Shown here: one piece after another, positions 1 through 9,733 of the stretch | Numbering within the stretch: position 1 is the stretch's first letter | Layout of the letters: each line of letters starts with the position of its first letter | Assembly (NCBI GenBank): GCA_029948255.1 | Contig: JALIZF010001868.1 | Location: forward strand, 930,001-994,000 | DNA: 64,000 nucleotides | Origin: Telmatactis stephensoni | Taxonomy: Eukaryota > Cnidaria > Anthozoa > Actiniaria > Isophelliidae | Direction: 5' to 3' | The notes under the pieces: generated by a model | Told to the model about the DNA's origin: nothing | The model's database searches: none | Seen by the model: only the letters and a program-made list of their open reading frames with translations | Translations under genes and position numbers: made by a program

Positions 1-60
1 GATTTTCAAACAAATTGAATACATCTCAACCAACCAAAGTTGAGAAAGTTTTGCTAGTGT

Positions 61-1165
61 ATCATCACGGGCGATAGGATAATAATCATCTGAAAATTTA
101 CTTACCGTAAACATAAAGACAGTATTTATAAATTACCTTGAATTACTGTTATTTTGTCTTTTTGTATTTCTCCCAACGTTTTAGAAAGCCAAATAGTTTT
201 TCACAAGGCCCGTAACTTCTTTAAAACTCCAACCGATGCGTTAGAAACCCGTACGGTTCAACTGTAGCCAACGATCTGTTGACGCGAACATGATATCCCC
301 TCGCCAGTAAACGCGGTTTAATCATTGACAAAGGAAGCCTGGAGATGTTAAGAGACCAGGGTAGGCAACAAGCCCCGGTTCCATTGTTCTCTCGTCTGAC
401 GATTTTCGTAGTTCGAAAGTGACATTTGTGGGGGACAGTGATGACAGATTCTGCCCCTTATCCAAACAACCCCAGCGCCCGTGCCTGGCCAACGTCTTCA
501 GTCAGCACCACGGTTAAGCAAACACAGATTACGTTAAATGGTACAAAGCGACTGAAACTCTTCTTTAAACCGTGTTTAAACCGTTATTTTTCTTGACCGT
601 TATTTCGCGATGATCTGAGAAACTAACTATTTGACATGAAATGAGCGTTATTTCGCGATGATCGGAGAAACTATTTGACAAGAAATGAGTCTGTGTTTGC
701 TTAACCGTGGTGCTGACAAGACCTTGGCCAGGCACGTAAAGTTCAGTGAGCGCTGGGGTTGTTTGGATAAGGGGCAGAATCTGTCATCGTTGTCCCCAAC
801 AAATGTCACTTTCGAACTACGAAAATCGTCAGACGAGAGAACAATGGAACCGGGGCTTGTTGCCTACCCTGGTCTCTTAACATCTCCAGGCTTCCTTTGT
901 CAATGATTAAACCGCGTTTACTGGCGAGGGGATATCATGTTCGCGTCAACAGATCGTTGGCTACAGTTGAACCGTACGGGTTTCTAACGCATCGGTTGGA
1001 GTTTTAAAGAAGTTATGGGCCTTGTGAAAAACTATTTGGCTTTCTAAAACGTTGGGAGAAATACAAAAAGACAGAATAACAGTAATTCAAGGTAATTTAT
1101 AAATACTGTCTTTATGTTTAAGTAAATTTTCAGATGATTATTATCCTATCGCCCGTGGTATCATT
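61..1165. repeat. Long hairpin (foldback) element in the HCCS intron
   Basis: Positions about 61-528 reappear as the reverse complement at about 690-1165, with only scattered mismatches (for example CCCGTAAC on the left against CCCATAAC when the right arm is read back). The 160-bp loop (529-689) contains two imperfect ~48-bp direct repeats around GTTATTTCGCGATGATC (598-645 and 646-690). The outer ends read ACGGGCGATAGG inward on both sides. A clear target-site duplication was not found. No transposase-like frame is present: the 73-codon frame at 685-906 is arm sequence. It is probably a non-autonomous foldback or MITE-type element. Confidence 0.85.
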
Positions 1166-1274
1166 AGAATAAAAATACTTTATTAAGCAAAGTCAGCCCA
1201 CCCCCCACCCTTCACCCTTCTCATGAAAAATTAAATGGGTAGCACCTCAACATCATCACTATTTCTGTTCACAG

Positions 1275-1786
1275 TGAATGTGGAAGTCCAAAACTTTTGA
1301 GTTTCAAAGGCAAAGCAAAGGATTTCAGTCCAAGAGCCAGAATTAGAAGTTGGTTAGGGTAAGTTATCCACAAAGTTTTGAAGGAAATAAAGTTTGAAGT
1401 TATTTTACAAAATATTCATGTAGATACATTTACATTGATTAAACTCATTGGCAGTAATGAGGTTGGGGTTTGGAATAATAAATCTTGAACTTTTAATTTT
1501 CTTTTGACACAGATATGAGCTTCCTTTTGATAGACATGACTGGATAGTAGATCGCTGCGGCAAGGAAGTACGATATATTATTGACTACTATGATATTGGA
1601 ACTGAAGAAGATTACAAAAAAGGGGAGTTTGTCCACCTTGATGTGCGACCAGCATTTGACTCACCCAGTGCAGTATTGGATAGAATGCGTGTTGCATTTC
1701 TTCGATGGTCTTTGTACTTCAGCAGTGATAAAGATGAACCTGTACAGGACAATGTAAAAACAGACTCGACAACCAAAACAGATTAA
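1275..1786 (+). CDS. HCCS: Holocytochrome-c synthase (HCCS), last two exons, 5' end outside window
   Basis: HCCS attaches heme covalently to apocytochrome c in the mitochondrial intermembrane space. Two exons are visible: 1275-1358 (acceptor AG at 1273-1274, donor GT at 1359) and 1513-1786 (acceptor at 1511-1512, stop TAA 1784-1786). The first encodes a [22 protein letters not shown] segment followed by ARIRSW; the second opens with [16 protein letters not shown], then VRYIIDYYD and LDVRPAFDS. These match the conserved C-terminal half of animal HCCS in order, and the split glycine codon joins the exons in phase. The N-terminal heme-binding part must lie upstream of the window. The C-terminus ends in a short charged tail after the conserved RW. 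The gene converges on the PDI-like gene, with about 460 bp between the two stops. Confidence 0.93.
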
Positions 1787-2246
1787 ATTGAGTTTGCTAT
1801 TGAAAAAGATGCTGTCTAAAGGAATGTTTTATTGGAGGGAAAAAGTTTCCAGTTACCTCTTTCTTGTGGAAAATAACTGTGACACCATCAGAATAATATT
1901 GCAGGATTTTTCAAAACCCGTGAATGGCACCTTATTATCACCCCAGCCTGATTTTCAGACAATTGGAAATCATTCATTTACAACCTCCAACAATCTGATA
2001 ATAGTATATATTCATAATTTCATAATATTATATATTCATAACTTTGTTTTAAATCTAGATTAAATATATAATATATAATATTTGTCATTTTATTTCAAAC
2101 ACAAAATTCCATAAGAGTGTTAGGTACATGTACATTTGAGTGAGGATTTGCTCTTTTCATTGTAAAAAAAGGTTTTTTGTTCTTGTAATTAATTGCATTT
2201 ATTTCAAAATCCTCATTCTCTTGGTTGATTAAACTTTAGTGGAAGA
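1787..2246. other. Convergent 3' UTR interval between HCCS and the PDI-like gene
   Basis: AT-rich, no coding signal. On the minus strand an AATAAA polyadenylation signal (TTTATT at 2198-2203) lies 44 bp past the PDI-like stop. On the plus strand ATTAAA-like sequence near 2061 could serve HCCS. Confidence 0.5.
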
Positions 2247-5200
2247 TTACAGCTCGTTCTTTCTTGAATCCAGAGTTTCATCATTTTTCCTAAAATTAAA
2301 TTAAAATCACCTTCAAAATTTTGACATACAAAATTAACAGTTAACAATTTGATATGGGTAAGAGTTATTTTATAAGAAAGAAAAGAAAGGACTTTGAGTA
2401 GGTTTGGGTGTGACCTGATTAAAAACCAGACTAGTTTGGGAGTTGTCAATCGTGTTTTCTTTCGTCACACAACACTACCTTGTCACGCAACTGCTTGACA
2501 AGGTATTTTTATGTCACGAACTGAACACGGGCGAGAGAAATAGCAAGAGAGGGGAAAGAGGAGAAAACGTTAAATGATCAATAAATGGAAGTACCAAGCA
2601 AGTAAATATCGAGACAAATTTGCGCTGTAACTCGTTATGACTTACAGACAATCTAGTGCTAGCATCTCGTTGAATCTTGCGTATCTTTGCAGATTACTTT
2701 TGCCTTGCAGAGTCTTGATCACCAGTTCACCGATGTCACCAGAACTTTCAGACTTGATAGTCAGTGTAGTAAAAAGTCGTTGTTGGGGTTTGGTAATGAG
2801 CAAGGTCGGGAGAGTGTCCGGAAAGATACCAAAGACATCTCCATATTCTGGATGACAGGTAGCGTTGACCCAGAAGTACTGAACAGGCGTGGCTGTAACA
2901 AAGTAAGTCAACTTGTTGGACTTCAAATTCAGACCTTATTGAAATGTATCGTAATGAAGTTTTGATGATTTTATGCACACTTTAAAAGTTTCTCAAACTA
3001 GTACTGTTTTTTGTTCGTGATTTCATATCGTTTCTATTACTAGCCCGTCCAGTTTTAATTACAAGCACTGATACTGGGAAGAATTACGACACGGACGCAA
3101 GACGCGACTTTTGATGCGACTTCGCTAGCAATGAGGACTCGCGACGTTACAGTCCACGAGCGACGTTACAGTCGCAAAAGTAGGTTCGTGTTCTGTTTTT
3201 GCGATGTTGCGCGCTACAAGTTGCACAGCGTGTGCAACATTCGTTGCGCAACAGTTTAAGTCCTCGTTCCTAGAATCAAGGGCACGTACATTCCATGTTT
3301 TCTACATATTCGACTTGTCCCATGCAAGCGACGTCGCAAGAGGTGGATACGTGGTGCAACAGAGTTGCATACAAAATCGCGCGCGCCGTCGCAACAAAAG
3401 CCGCGCCGTTGTGTTCTGGCCTTTAGTGCCTGATTATATGAACCGGGCTGGCCCTTAGAGGGTGTACTGTCTGCCCTCTGAATGTGGCTTTTTCGAACAT
3501 AAAAGCGTATGGACGTCAAAAACATTGAAACAACTTGTTTGGAATTCGATAGGATCCCAAATTGTTGTGTTACGCTTTGACGGAAACAAGAAAATATTGG
3601 AAACGCATAAGTACTGGTATGCTTTTGAAACATGCACTGGAGTTGCACGACTGCACGCATTTTCAAAAGTTTCATCTGAGTAACATACTCGGGCTACTTC
3701 TAAAGGCACAAACCACGTTTCGATGTACTGGAATTGTTTGTTTGTTTGTGGTTGGATTTTTTCGGTCTTCAAACTTTTTGAAACAAATAAATAAAACTGG
3801 GTTTGGAGCTGCGCGCGCGCTTTTTCGAAATTTACGGTGCGACAACTTACTCGGGCCTCCTCTAAAAGCGTAAATTGCAAAATCAACAACTCGTCGATCT
3901 CACCTTTTCCAAGTATGTTTTGTACATCGTTCATCTTTCTGATATTTTCTCTCATCATTACTTTGTCTTTTCCATCGATGAACACCATCAAGCACAAACC
4001 TCGCGTTTTATCACCACAAACGAATTTATAATTCTTGTGCGTTATTTCTCGTATGTCGGGCTTCTCGATATTTCTCGATTCCATTTCCTCAAAACTATCG
4101 GATTCCAGCGAGAGAATCGCTTTTATGTCTTTCAAATATTCTTCTTTAAGCGCCATTTCTCCTTTAAACCTTTGAATATTTGGCAAATCTTTCCAATGTT
4201 TTTCGTGGACGGAGTAAATAAACTTTGAAACTGTCAAATAACTTATCGCCCCATACGAGTTGACATCGTAAGGAATTGAACTAAAAGTAAATTGATTGTT
4301 GGGTAAAATTGTAGAGAGCATAATCAAGAAAGACGGTAGTTTTTGGATGCTGAATTTCTGCAGAAATTCATTGGAGGGTTTACGGACGACGCCAAAGTTG
4401 AAGTACGTATAGTATTTCAGAGCTAGTGATCTATATACGGCAGATGTTTCTCGTTTTTCTGAAACAGAAAGTTGAAAAGCAATTAGTTTAGACGAATGAT
4501 ATTTGCCAGTATAGGATATTAAACTGAAAATATTTTATTTTGTTTGAAAAAAATTGGGTTTTCTTTCGTGCGCGCGCTCTGTCGCCTTGGTATGACACTT
4601 CTTTGGCTTTCCAAAAAGTTGAACCGTCTCTTCTGGATTGGCAAAATGTTTATTTGTTGTAATTTAAACTAAACTGGAATGATTATTTTATTTTGTTTGA
4701 AAAAAAATTCTTGTTCCTGCGCGCGCTCTGTCACCTTAGCATGGCACTTCATTGGCTTTCCAGAAAGTTCGACCATCCCTTCCGAATGTTGGGAAAATGT
4801 TTATTTGCTATAATTCCTGTTTTTGATTTATGAGATTTATGAGGCTTTACGAAAATACTGATATAAAAATTATAAAAGGAAAGACCGAGAGGCTGACAAA
4901 TCTTGAGCAGTGAAATGGTTTCTCAAAAAAAGTATTTTGATTGGTTGACGTACACATTGCGCGTATGACCTTCAATGCCATTGGTTAAGAGTTAATGAGA
5001 AGCCATTTAAATGCTGTAGTATCTTTTCTCAAATAGAAAACAAAAATGGCTTTAATTCTTTCTTTACCAGTAAAAAGGAGAACTGGAAAACGTGGTGGCG
5101 TTGTTCCATATGACAAGCGAACAAAGTTTTCAAGCTCTTTCATGCTTTTTATTTTCGTTGTTTCGTCGGGTAAACTTTGTAGCGCAATTTTCCTAGCGTC

Positions 5201-6279
5201 TTTCAAAGTTCGCGCGTCCTTCATTTCTGCAGCTTTGATTTTCCATCCACCATAAGGGAAGACACGAGCTAATGGGTATGAATTCTTTTTATCGAGAAAT
5301 CCCTGAAAATGAATGTAGAAAATAAAAAATTGCATTGCGAAAAGAAATGAAAAAATCGCAAAAAAAATAAAATAAAATAAATCAAACTCCTTTCGCGGAT
5401 TCAGTACTGATTGAAAAATATCTTTCTGCTGGTAAAAACGTAGATAAAATTGCCGGCGGCTCTTATAGTCATTTTAATCTATGAAAATCTTAATGTTTTT
5501 TCCTACGAATCAGGCCCTTTTGGGGTTTCTTACCACTAGCCCTTGGCAACTCTTTTGTTTTCATCTCTGAGGACACTCTTAACTATATAATCGGGGATAA
5601 CCTACTTAGAGGCTTACATATAAACAGAGTATCCGTTTATCCCCCAAATAGCTGTTTTTATCAACGTATTTTGACTCAACTGGAGTTATTTTTGTAAGTA
5701 AATATGCAAATGAGATTTGTGGGAACCCAAACCTTGAAAACAGCCGGCGGGCAACTTTGTCAAAGCAACTACTAATCTATATGACTAGTGTGTCTTGTGG
5801 TACAATTAATTTTACGGTTGACAACATTAGAAGTATTTTTTCAATAATTAATGAACTAATTTCAGGTTTGAAAAATTATTTATCAATTTTTAACAAAGCG
5901 GCAAAAACCGCCGAAAGGCGAAAACGCCTTCTATTTCACTCAAGTCAAGCGTAATAATGGTGTTTTTAGATAAGATAAAACTTACTTTTCTCCTCATAAA
6001 AGCTCCATCTTTTTGAGGATCAATGACTCCTACTCGCACAAAGAGACCACGAAGACTAAACTCAAACTCCAGCCACTGTTGAGGTGAAATTTTGCCGACA
6101 TCTTTAACCGCCAGAATCCACGCGTCTTTTTCGCTGTTGAGAATTATCGCATCGTAGTTCTTTGAAGTTATCTGTTTTAGTCCGTAAATTGAAGACCTGC
6201 CAAATGCTCCAAAAATAACTGTTTCTGATAATAGAATAAAGTTTATAAAAAGACAAAGCGCTGTTCTTTGATTAATCAT
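2247..6279 (-). CDS. ER-lumen PDI-like thioredoxin-fold protein without CXXC, KNEL tail (5 exons)
   Basis: Exons on the minus strand: 6279-5986, 5302-5068, 4458-3904, 2892-2646, 2289-2247; all phases agree, giving 457 residues. It starts with a hydrophobic signal peptide (MINQRTALCLFINFILLSE). A thioredoxin-like segment follows in which the usual active-site Cys pair is absent; the aligned stretch reads KDVGKISPQQWLEFE. A second domain begins PPRFPVLLFT and contains FSIQKLPSFLIM, a cis-proline-like strand. A third contains YFWVNAT and LPTLLITKP. The last exon encodes DSRKNEL and stop; K-N-E-L fits the ER-retrieval pattern of the KDEL family. Length and layout recall PDIA6/P5 (about 440 residues), but the redox motifs are missing, so it is probably a chaperone-like, non-catalytic member. 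Orthology to a named family is not certain. Confidence 0.75.
4531..4812. repeat. Tandem duplication (~153-bp unit) in intron 2 of the PDI-like gene
   Basis: Two diverged copies each run from TATTTTGTTTGAAAAAAA through CGCGCGCTCTGTC, CTTTGGCTTTCC-like sequence and AAAATGTTTATTTG (about 4531-4680 and 4684-4812). Not coding. Confidence 0.7.
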
Positions 6280-6626
6280 ACCTTTAAAATAGGTTTGTTT
6301 AGAGCTAGTATTGGAAATTGGACCTCAAAACTATACGAAATAGAGACGAAGTATATGTTTGATTTTCATCGAATTTTGACAAAAAAAGTTTAACACGTAT
6401 TTAACCTAAATGAGTTCGCGACGACTTCTATTTGTTTAAAACTTTTTGAAAGAGTAAGAATACGTGTCCGTGATAACTCTACAAAACCCCAGCTAAACAA
6501 ACACACAAATTGAACTGAATAGGAATAATTAAGCCAGTGAGTCAAAATCCCGTCCGTTTGCTCTAATTCATGGAACGTCTAGTTTTTACAATTCATATAT
6601 TTGCGCTTGAAAAATAGAGACGAAAT

Positions 6627-6631
6627 AGGAA

Positions 6632-6667
<36 letters not shown>

Positions 6668-6767
6668 AGGAAAGAAAGAAAGAACGAAGGAAAGAAAGAG
6701 AGAAAAAGAATTAAAGAAAGAAAGTAAAAGCTAAGGAAGAAAAAAGAAAGAGAGAAAGAAAGAAAGT
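6627..6767. repeat. (GAAA)n microsatellite, interrupted
   Basis: Runs of GAAA with GAAG, GAAC and other interruptions over about 140 bp. Confidence 0.95.
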
Positions 6768-7610
6768 CCTATCTTTCCAGTGACCTCTGATGGAACTATG
6801 AAAGAAACAATATAAACTACATTAATGTTGAAATTCTTTATTCAAATCACAGCCAATTCACCGATAAATCTTTACATCCCAGTCTATTCTAAATTTCATC
6901 AAAATCGTGATTTCTTTGATAATAAAACTCTAATTCAATGTAGGCGCTGAATATACTCCCAAAAATTCCTTCTTAATAAATACTAATAGTCTATACTAAG
7001 CTCCAATAATAACATGTAATATTCTTATGTACACTTATGCAATACTCTCGATAATTGCTCACAATATTTTCTTGATTTCGTATATCTGTGACTGGCTGTT
7101 CACTAGTCAATGTGTTTGCGCATGCTCAAACATGGCTTAAGTCACGTGTTTGCGCATACTCAAAAGATGTCTGACTACAGTCGGGGTTGCGCATGCTCAT
7201 AGATGTTAACTATATAGTCGCATTCTTGTCTATGATCAACCGTGCATTATTGAAATTGAAATTTGTCTGTTTTGCATTGACAAACTGGACTCTCTAATAT
7301 AAACCCTCCATAAGTCTGCGTACAAAAGTTTAATTTTCCTCTTTACGTTGCGTAACATTTTCAAATGTGTGTGACATAAGCATGCGCGCAAGAAACATTT
7401 ACTCGGATTACAACCACACTAATCCAGTTTTTGCCCGCCCACACTTGATACGACAATTTATTTTGTCTATAGCACATTCTCCACTCATTGCAGAAAGCAC
7501 TCGCTGCGGTCATTTTTACTCGCTACGAAATTTTGAACAATAGATTTTATTCCGAACAAGTACTCGCTGGCTCGCTGAGAGTAATTTCTGCGATGAGTGG
7601 AGAATGGCCT

Positions 7611-7811
7611 TAACAGGAAAAAGTGTCAAATACCAAGCTTGCATGGGTCAAACATGGGGCTTCCCTGGGTCTAACCAAGGAATCCCTGGGAATCTGTTCG
7701 ATTTTTTACAAGTTTGAGTATTACAGATTTCTCAAGTAAAATAGAACAGATTCCCAGTTTAGACCCAGGGAAACCCCAAGTTGGGAATTGACATTTTTTT
7801 CCCCTGTGTTA
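7611..7811. mobile_element. MITE with inverted ends, family also at 43997-44176
   Basis: The left end AACAGGAAAAAGTGTCAA and right end GACATTTTTTTCCCCTGTG are inverted copies, and both arms carry GGGTCTAA / TTAGACCC and CCCAAGTTGGGAATTG-type sequence. The same element recurs at 43997-44176. About 200 bp, no coding capacity. Confidence 0.8.
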
Positions 7812-8028
7812 GGTGATACTACGCAACTAGAAAAAAAAGATGCGATGCACTTTCACATTCATTTGGATAAGTGTGGACATAGCCCGAGTCTTTAATCTAA
7901 TATTATTTCGGCTTTTGCTTCTATTACTAAACTGATTGAAGACATTCAAAAATCGAACAAAGTATTGATAGTGGTGTCAGTTTTCTGGCACTCATAAGAT
8001 GAACTCAGCACTGAGACTTCTCAATTAG

Positions 8029-8162
8029 GCCTAGTTCAAACGTCGCATCTCACATGTGCTGAATTCAATGCAAATTAGTCAAATCTTTTGTTTCTACTCA
8101 TTATCTCATTTGCATTGAATTCAGCACATGCATGCGCGATGCGAAGTTTGAACTAAGTCTTA
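8029..8162. mobile_element. Short hairpin MITE
   Basis: The arm CATGTGCTGAATTCAATGCA (8052 onward) is mirrored by TGCATTGAATTCAGCACATG (8111 onward). The outer ends CTAGTTCAAAC and GTTTGAACTAAG are also inverted. No coding capacity. Confidence 0.8.
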
Positions 8163-8189
8163 CAAACACTAAGGCCTAATTCACGCTAC

Positions 8190-9168
8190 CGACACAAGCA
8201 TAAGCGCAAGCAGCTTACACAGACTCAGTAATGTACGTAGTGTTCATTAGCAGTGCTTGTCTTTTCACTAGTGACATAAGCATAAGCACAAGCAAATACA
8301 CAGACTCAGTAATGTACTGCTCATTAGCAGTGCTTGTCTTTTCACTAGTGACATAAGCATAAGCACAAGCAACATACACAGACTCAGTAATGTACTGCTC
8401 ATTAGCAGTGCTTGTCTTTTCACTAGTGACATAAGCATAAGCACAAGTAACATACTCAGATTCAGTAATGTACTGTTCATTAGCAGTGCTTGTCTTTTCA
8501 CTAGTGACATAAGCATAAGCACAAGTAACATACACAGACTCAGTAATGTACTGCTCATTAGCAGTGCTTGTCTTTTCACTAGTGACATAAGCATAAGAAC
8601 AAGCAACATACACAGATTCAGTAATGTACTGTTCATTAGCAGTGCTTGTCTTTTCACTAGTGACATAAGCATAAGCACAAGTAACATACACAGATTCAGT
8701 AATGTACTGTTCATTAGCAGTGCTTGTCCTTTCACTAGTGACATAAGCATAAGCACAAGCAACATACACAGATTCAGTAATGTACTGTTCATTAGCAGTG
8801 CTTGTCTTTTCACTAGTGACATAAGCATAAGCACAAGTAACATACACAGATTCAGTAATGTACTGTTCATTAGCAGTGCTTGTCCTTTCACTAGTAACAT
8901 GAGCATAAGCACAAGCAACATACATAGACTCAGTAATGTACTGCTCATTAGCAGTGGTTGTCTTTTCACTAGTGACATGAGCATAAGCAAAAGCAACATA
9001 CACAGACTCAGTAATGTACTGCTCATTAGCAGTGGTTGTCTTTTCACTAGTGACATAAGCATAAGCACAAGCAACATACATAGACTCAGTAATGTACTGC
9101 TCATTAGCAGTGGTTGTCTTTTCACTAGTGACATAAGCATAAGAACAAGCAGCTTACGCAGACTCAGA
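8190..9168. repeat. 78-bp satellite array, about 12 copies
   Basis: The landmark ACATAAGCATAAGCACAAG recurs at 8351, 8429, 8507 and then every 78 bp to about 9131. Each unit contains CAGACTCAGTAATGTACTG, TCATTAGCAGTGCTTGTC and TTTTCACTAGTGACAT. Because 78 is a multiple of three and no frame meets a stop, two minus-strand frames of 288 and 314 codons stay open right through (8215-9081 and 8268-9212). These are an effect of the repeat and not a supported gene. Two or three further copies in the opposite orientation lie at 44795-45000. Confidence 0.95.
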
Positions 9169-9733
9169 TCGTATTTATCACATGAAACAAGCACTGCTAA
9201 TGAGCAGTACACTACTGAGTATATGTGTGAGTTGCCTGTGTCTCAATTACAAACACTAAGGTAAAGCTTTCACAAGAGACAAAAACATAAGCACAAGCAG
9301 CATACACAGACTCAGTATTGCGTTTATCACATACGTATAAAACAAGACTAGAACTGTTAATGAGCAGTACACCAGTGAGTTTGTATGTTGCTTCCGCTTG
9401 ATTCTCGATTGCTAACACTCTGGCCTGGTTCACAGACAAGCATAAGCACAAGCAGCTTACGCAAGCTTAGTATTCTGGTTATCACATATCATACATGAAG
9501 CAAGGACTGCTAATAAGTAGTACACTACTGAGTCTACATATTGCTAGCGCTTGCTAATTGAATTTACACTACGAGCCAAACATAAGCACAAGCAGCATAC
9601 GAAGACTCTGAATCGCATTTATCACATACGTAAAATTACAGACAAGCACTTCTACTGAGCAGTATACTACTGAGTCTGCGTATATTGCTTGTACTTGTTT
9701 CTCAATTATAAACACTAACTTTGTCTTGACTCC
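9169..9733. repeat. Palindromic ~170-bp elements related to the 78-bp satellite
   Basis: About three diverged units. Each starts with CATAAGCACAAGCAGC and GCAGACTCAGTA-like sequence, has a TTTATCACATACGT core, and ends with the inverted match TACTGAGTCTGCGTATATTG followed by CTTGTACTTG and TCAATTATAAACACTAA. They look like whole copies of the hairpin transposon whose arms make up the adjacent 78-bp satellite unit. The last copy ends within about 20 bp of the NALCN-like stop codon. Confidence 0.75.

Larger units (their letters stand above)
6280..8189. other. Intergenic: upstream region of the PDI-like gene plus repeats
   Basis: No gene recognised. It holds a GAAA microsatellite (about 6627-6767), a MITE (7611-7811) and a second hairpin element (about 8029-8162), listed separately. 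The first few hundred bases next to 6279 must contain the promoter of the PDI-like gene, but no TATA box stands out. Confidence 0.5.

Noticed and set aside
3455..3903. 3' part of the 290-codon minus frame at 3455-4327
   Set aside because: It continues past a good GT donor at 3903-3902; the downstream part is intronic and the exon ends at 3904.
8190..9168. CRISPR array or repetitive protein gene in the 78-bp repeat
   Set aside because: The repeat is contiguous with no unique spacers, the DNA is eukaryotic, and the open frames follow simply from a unit length divisible by three.
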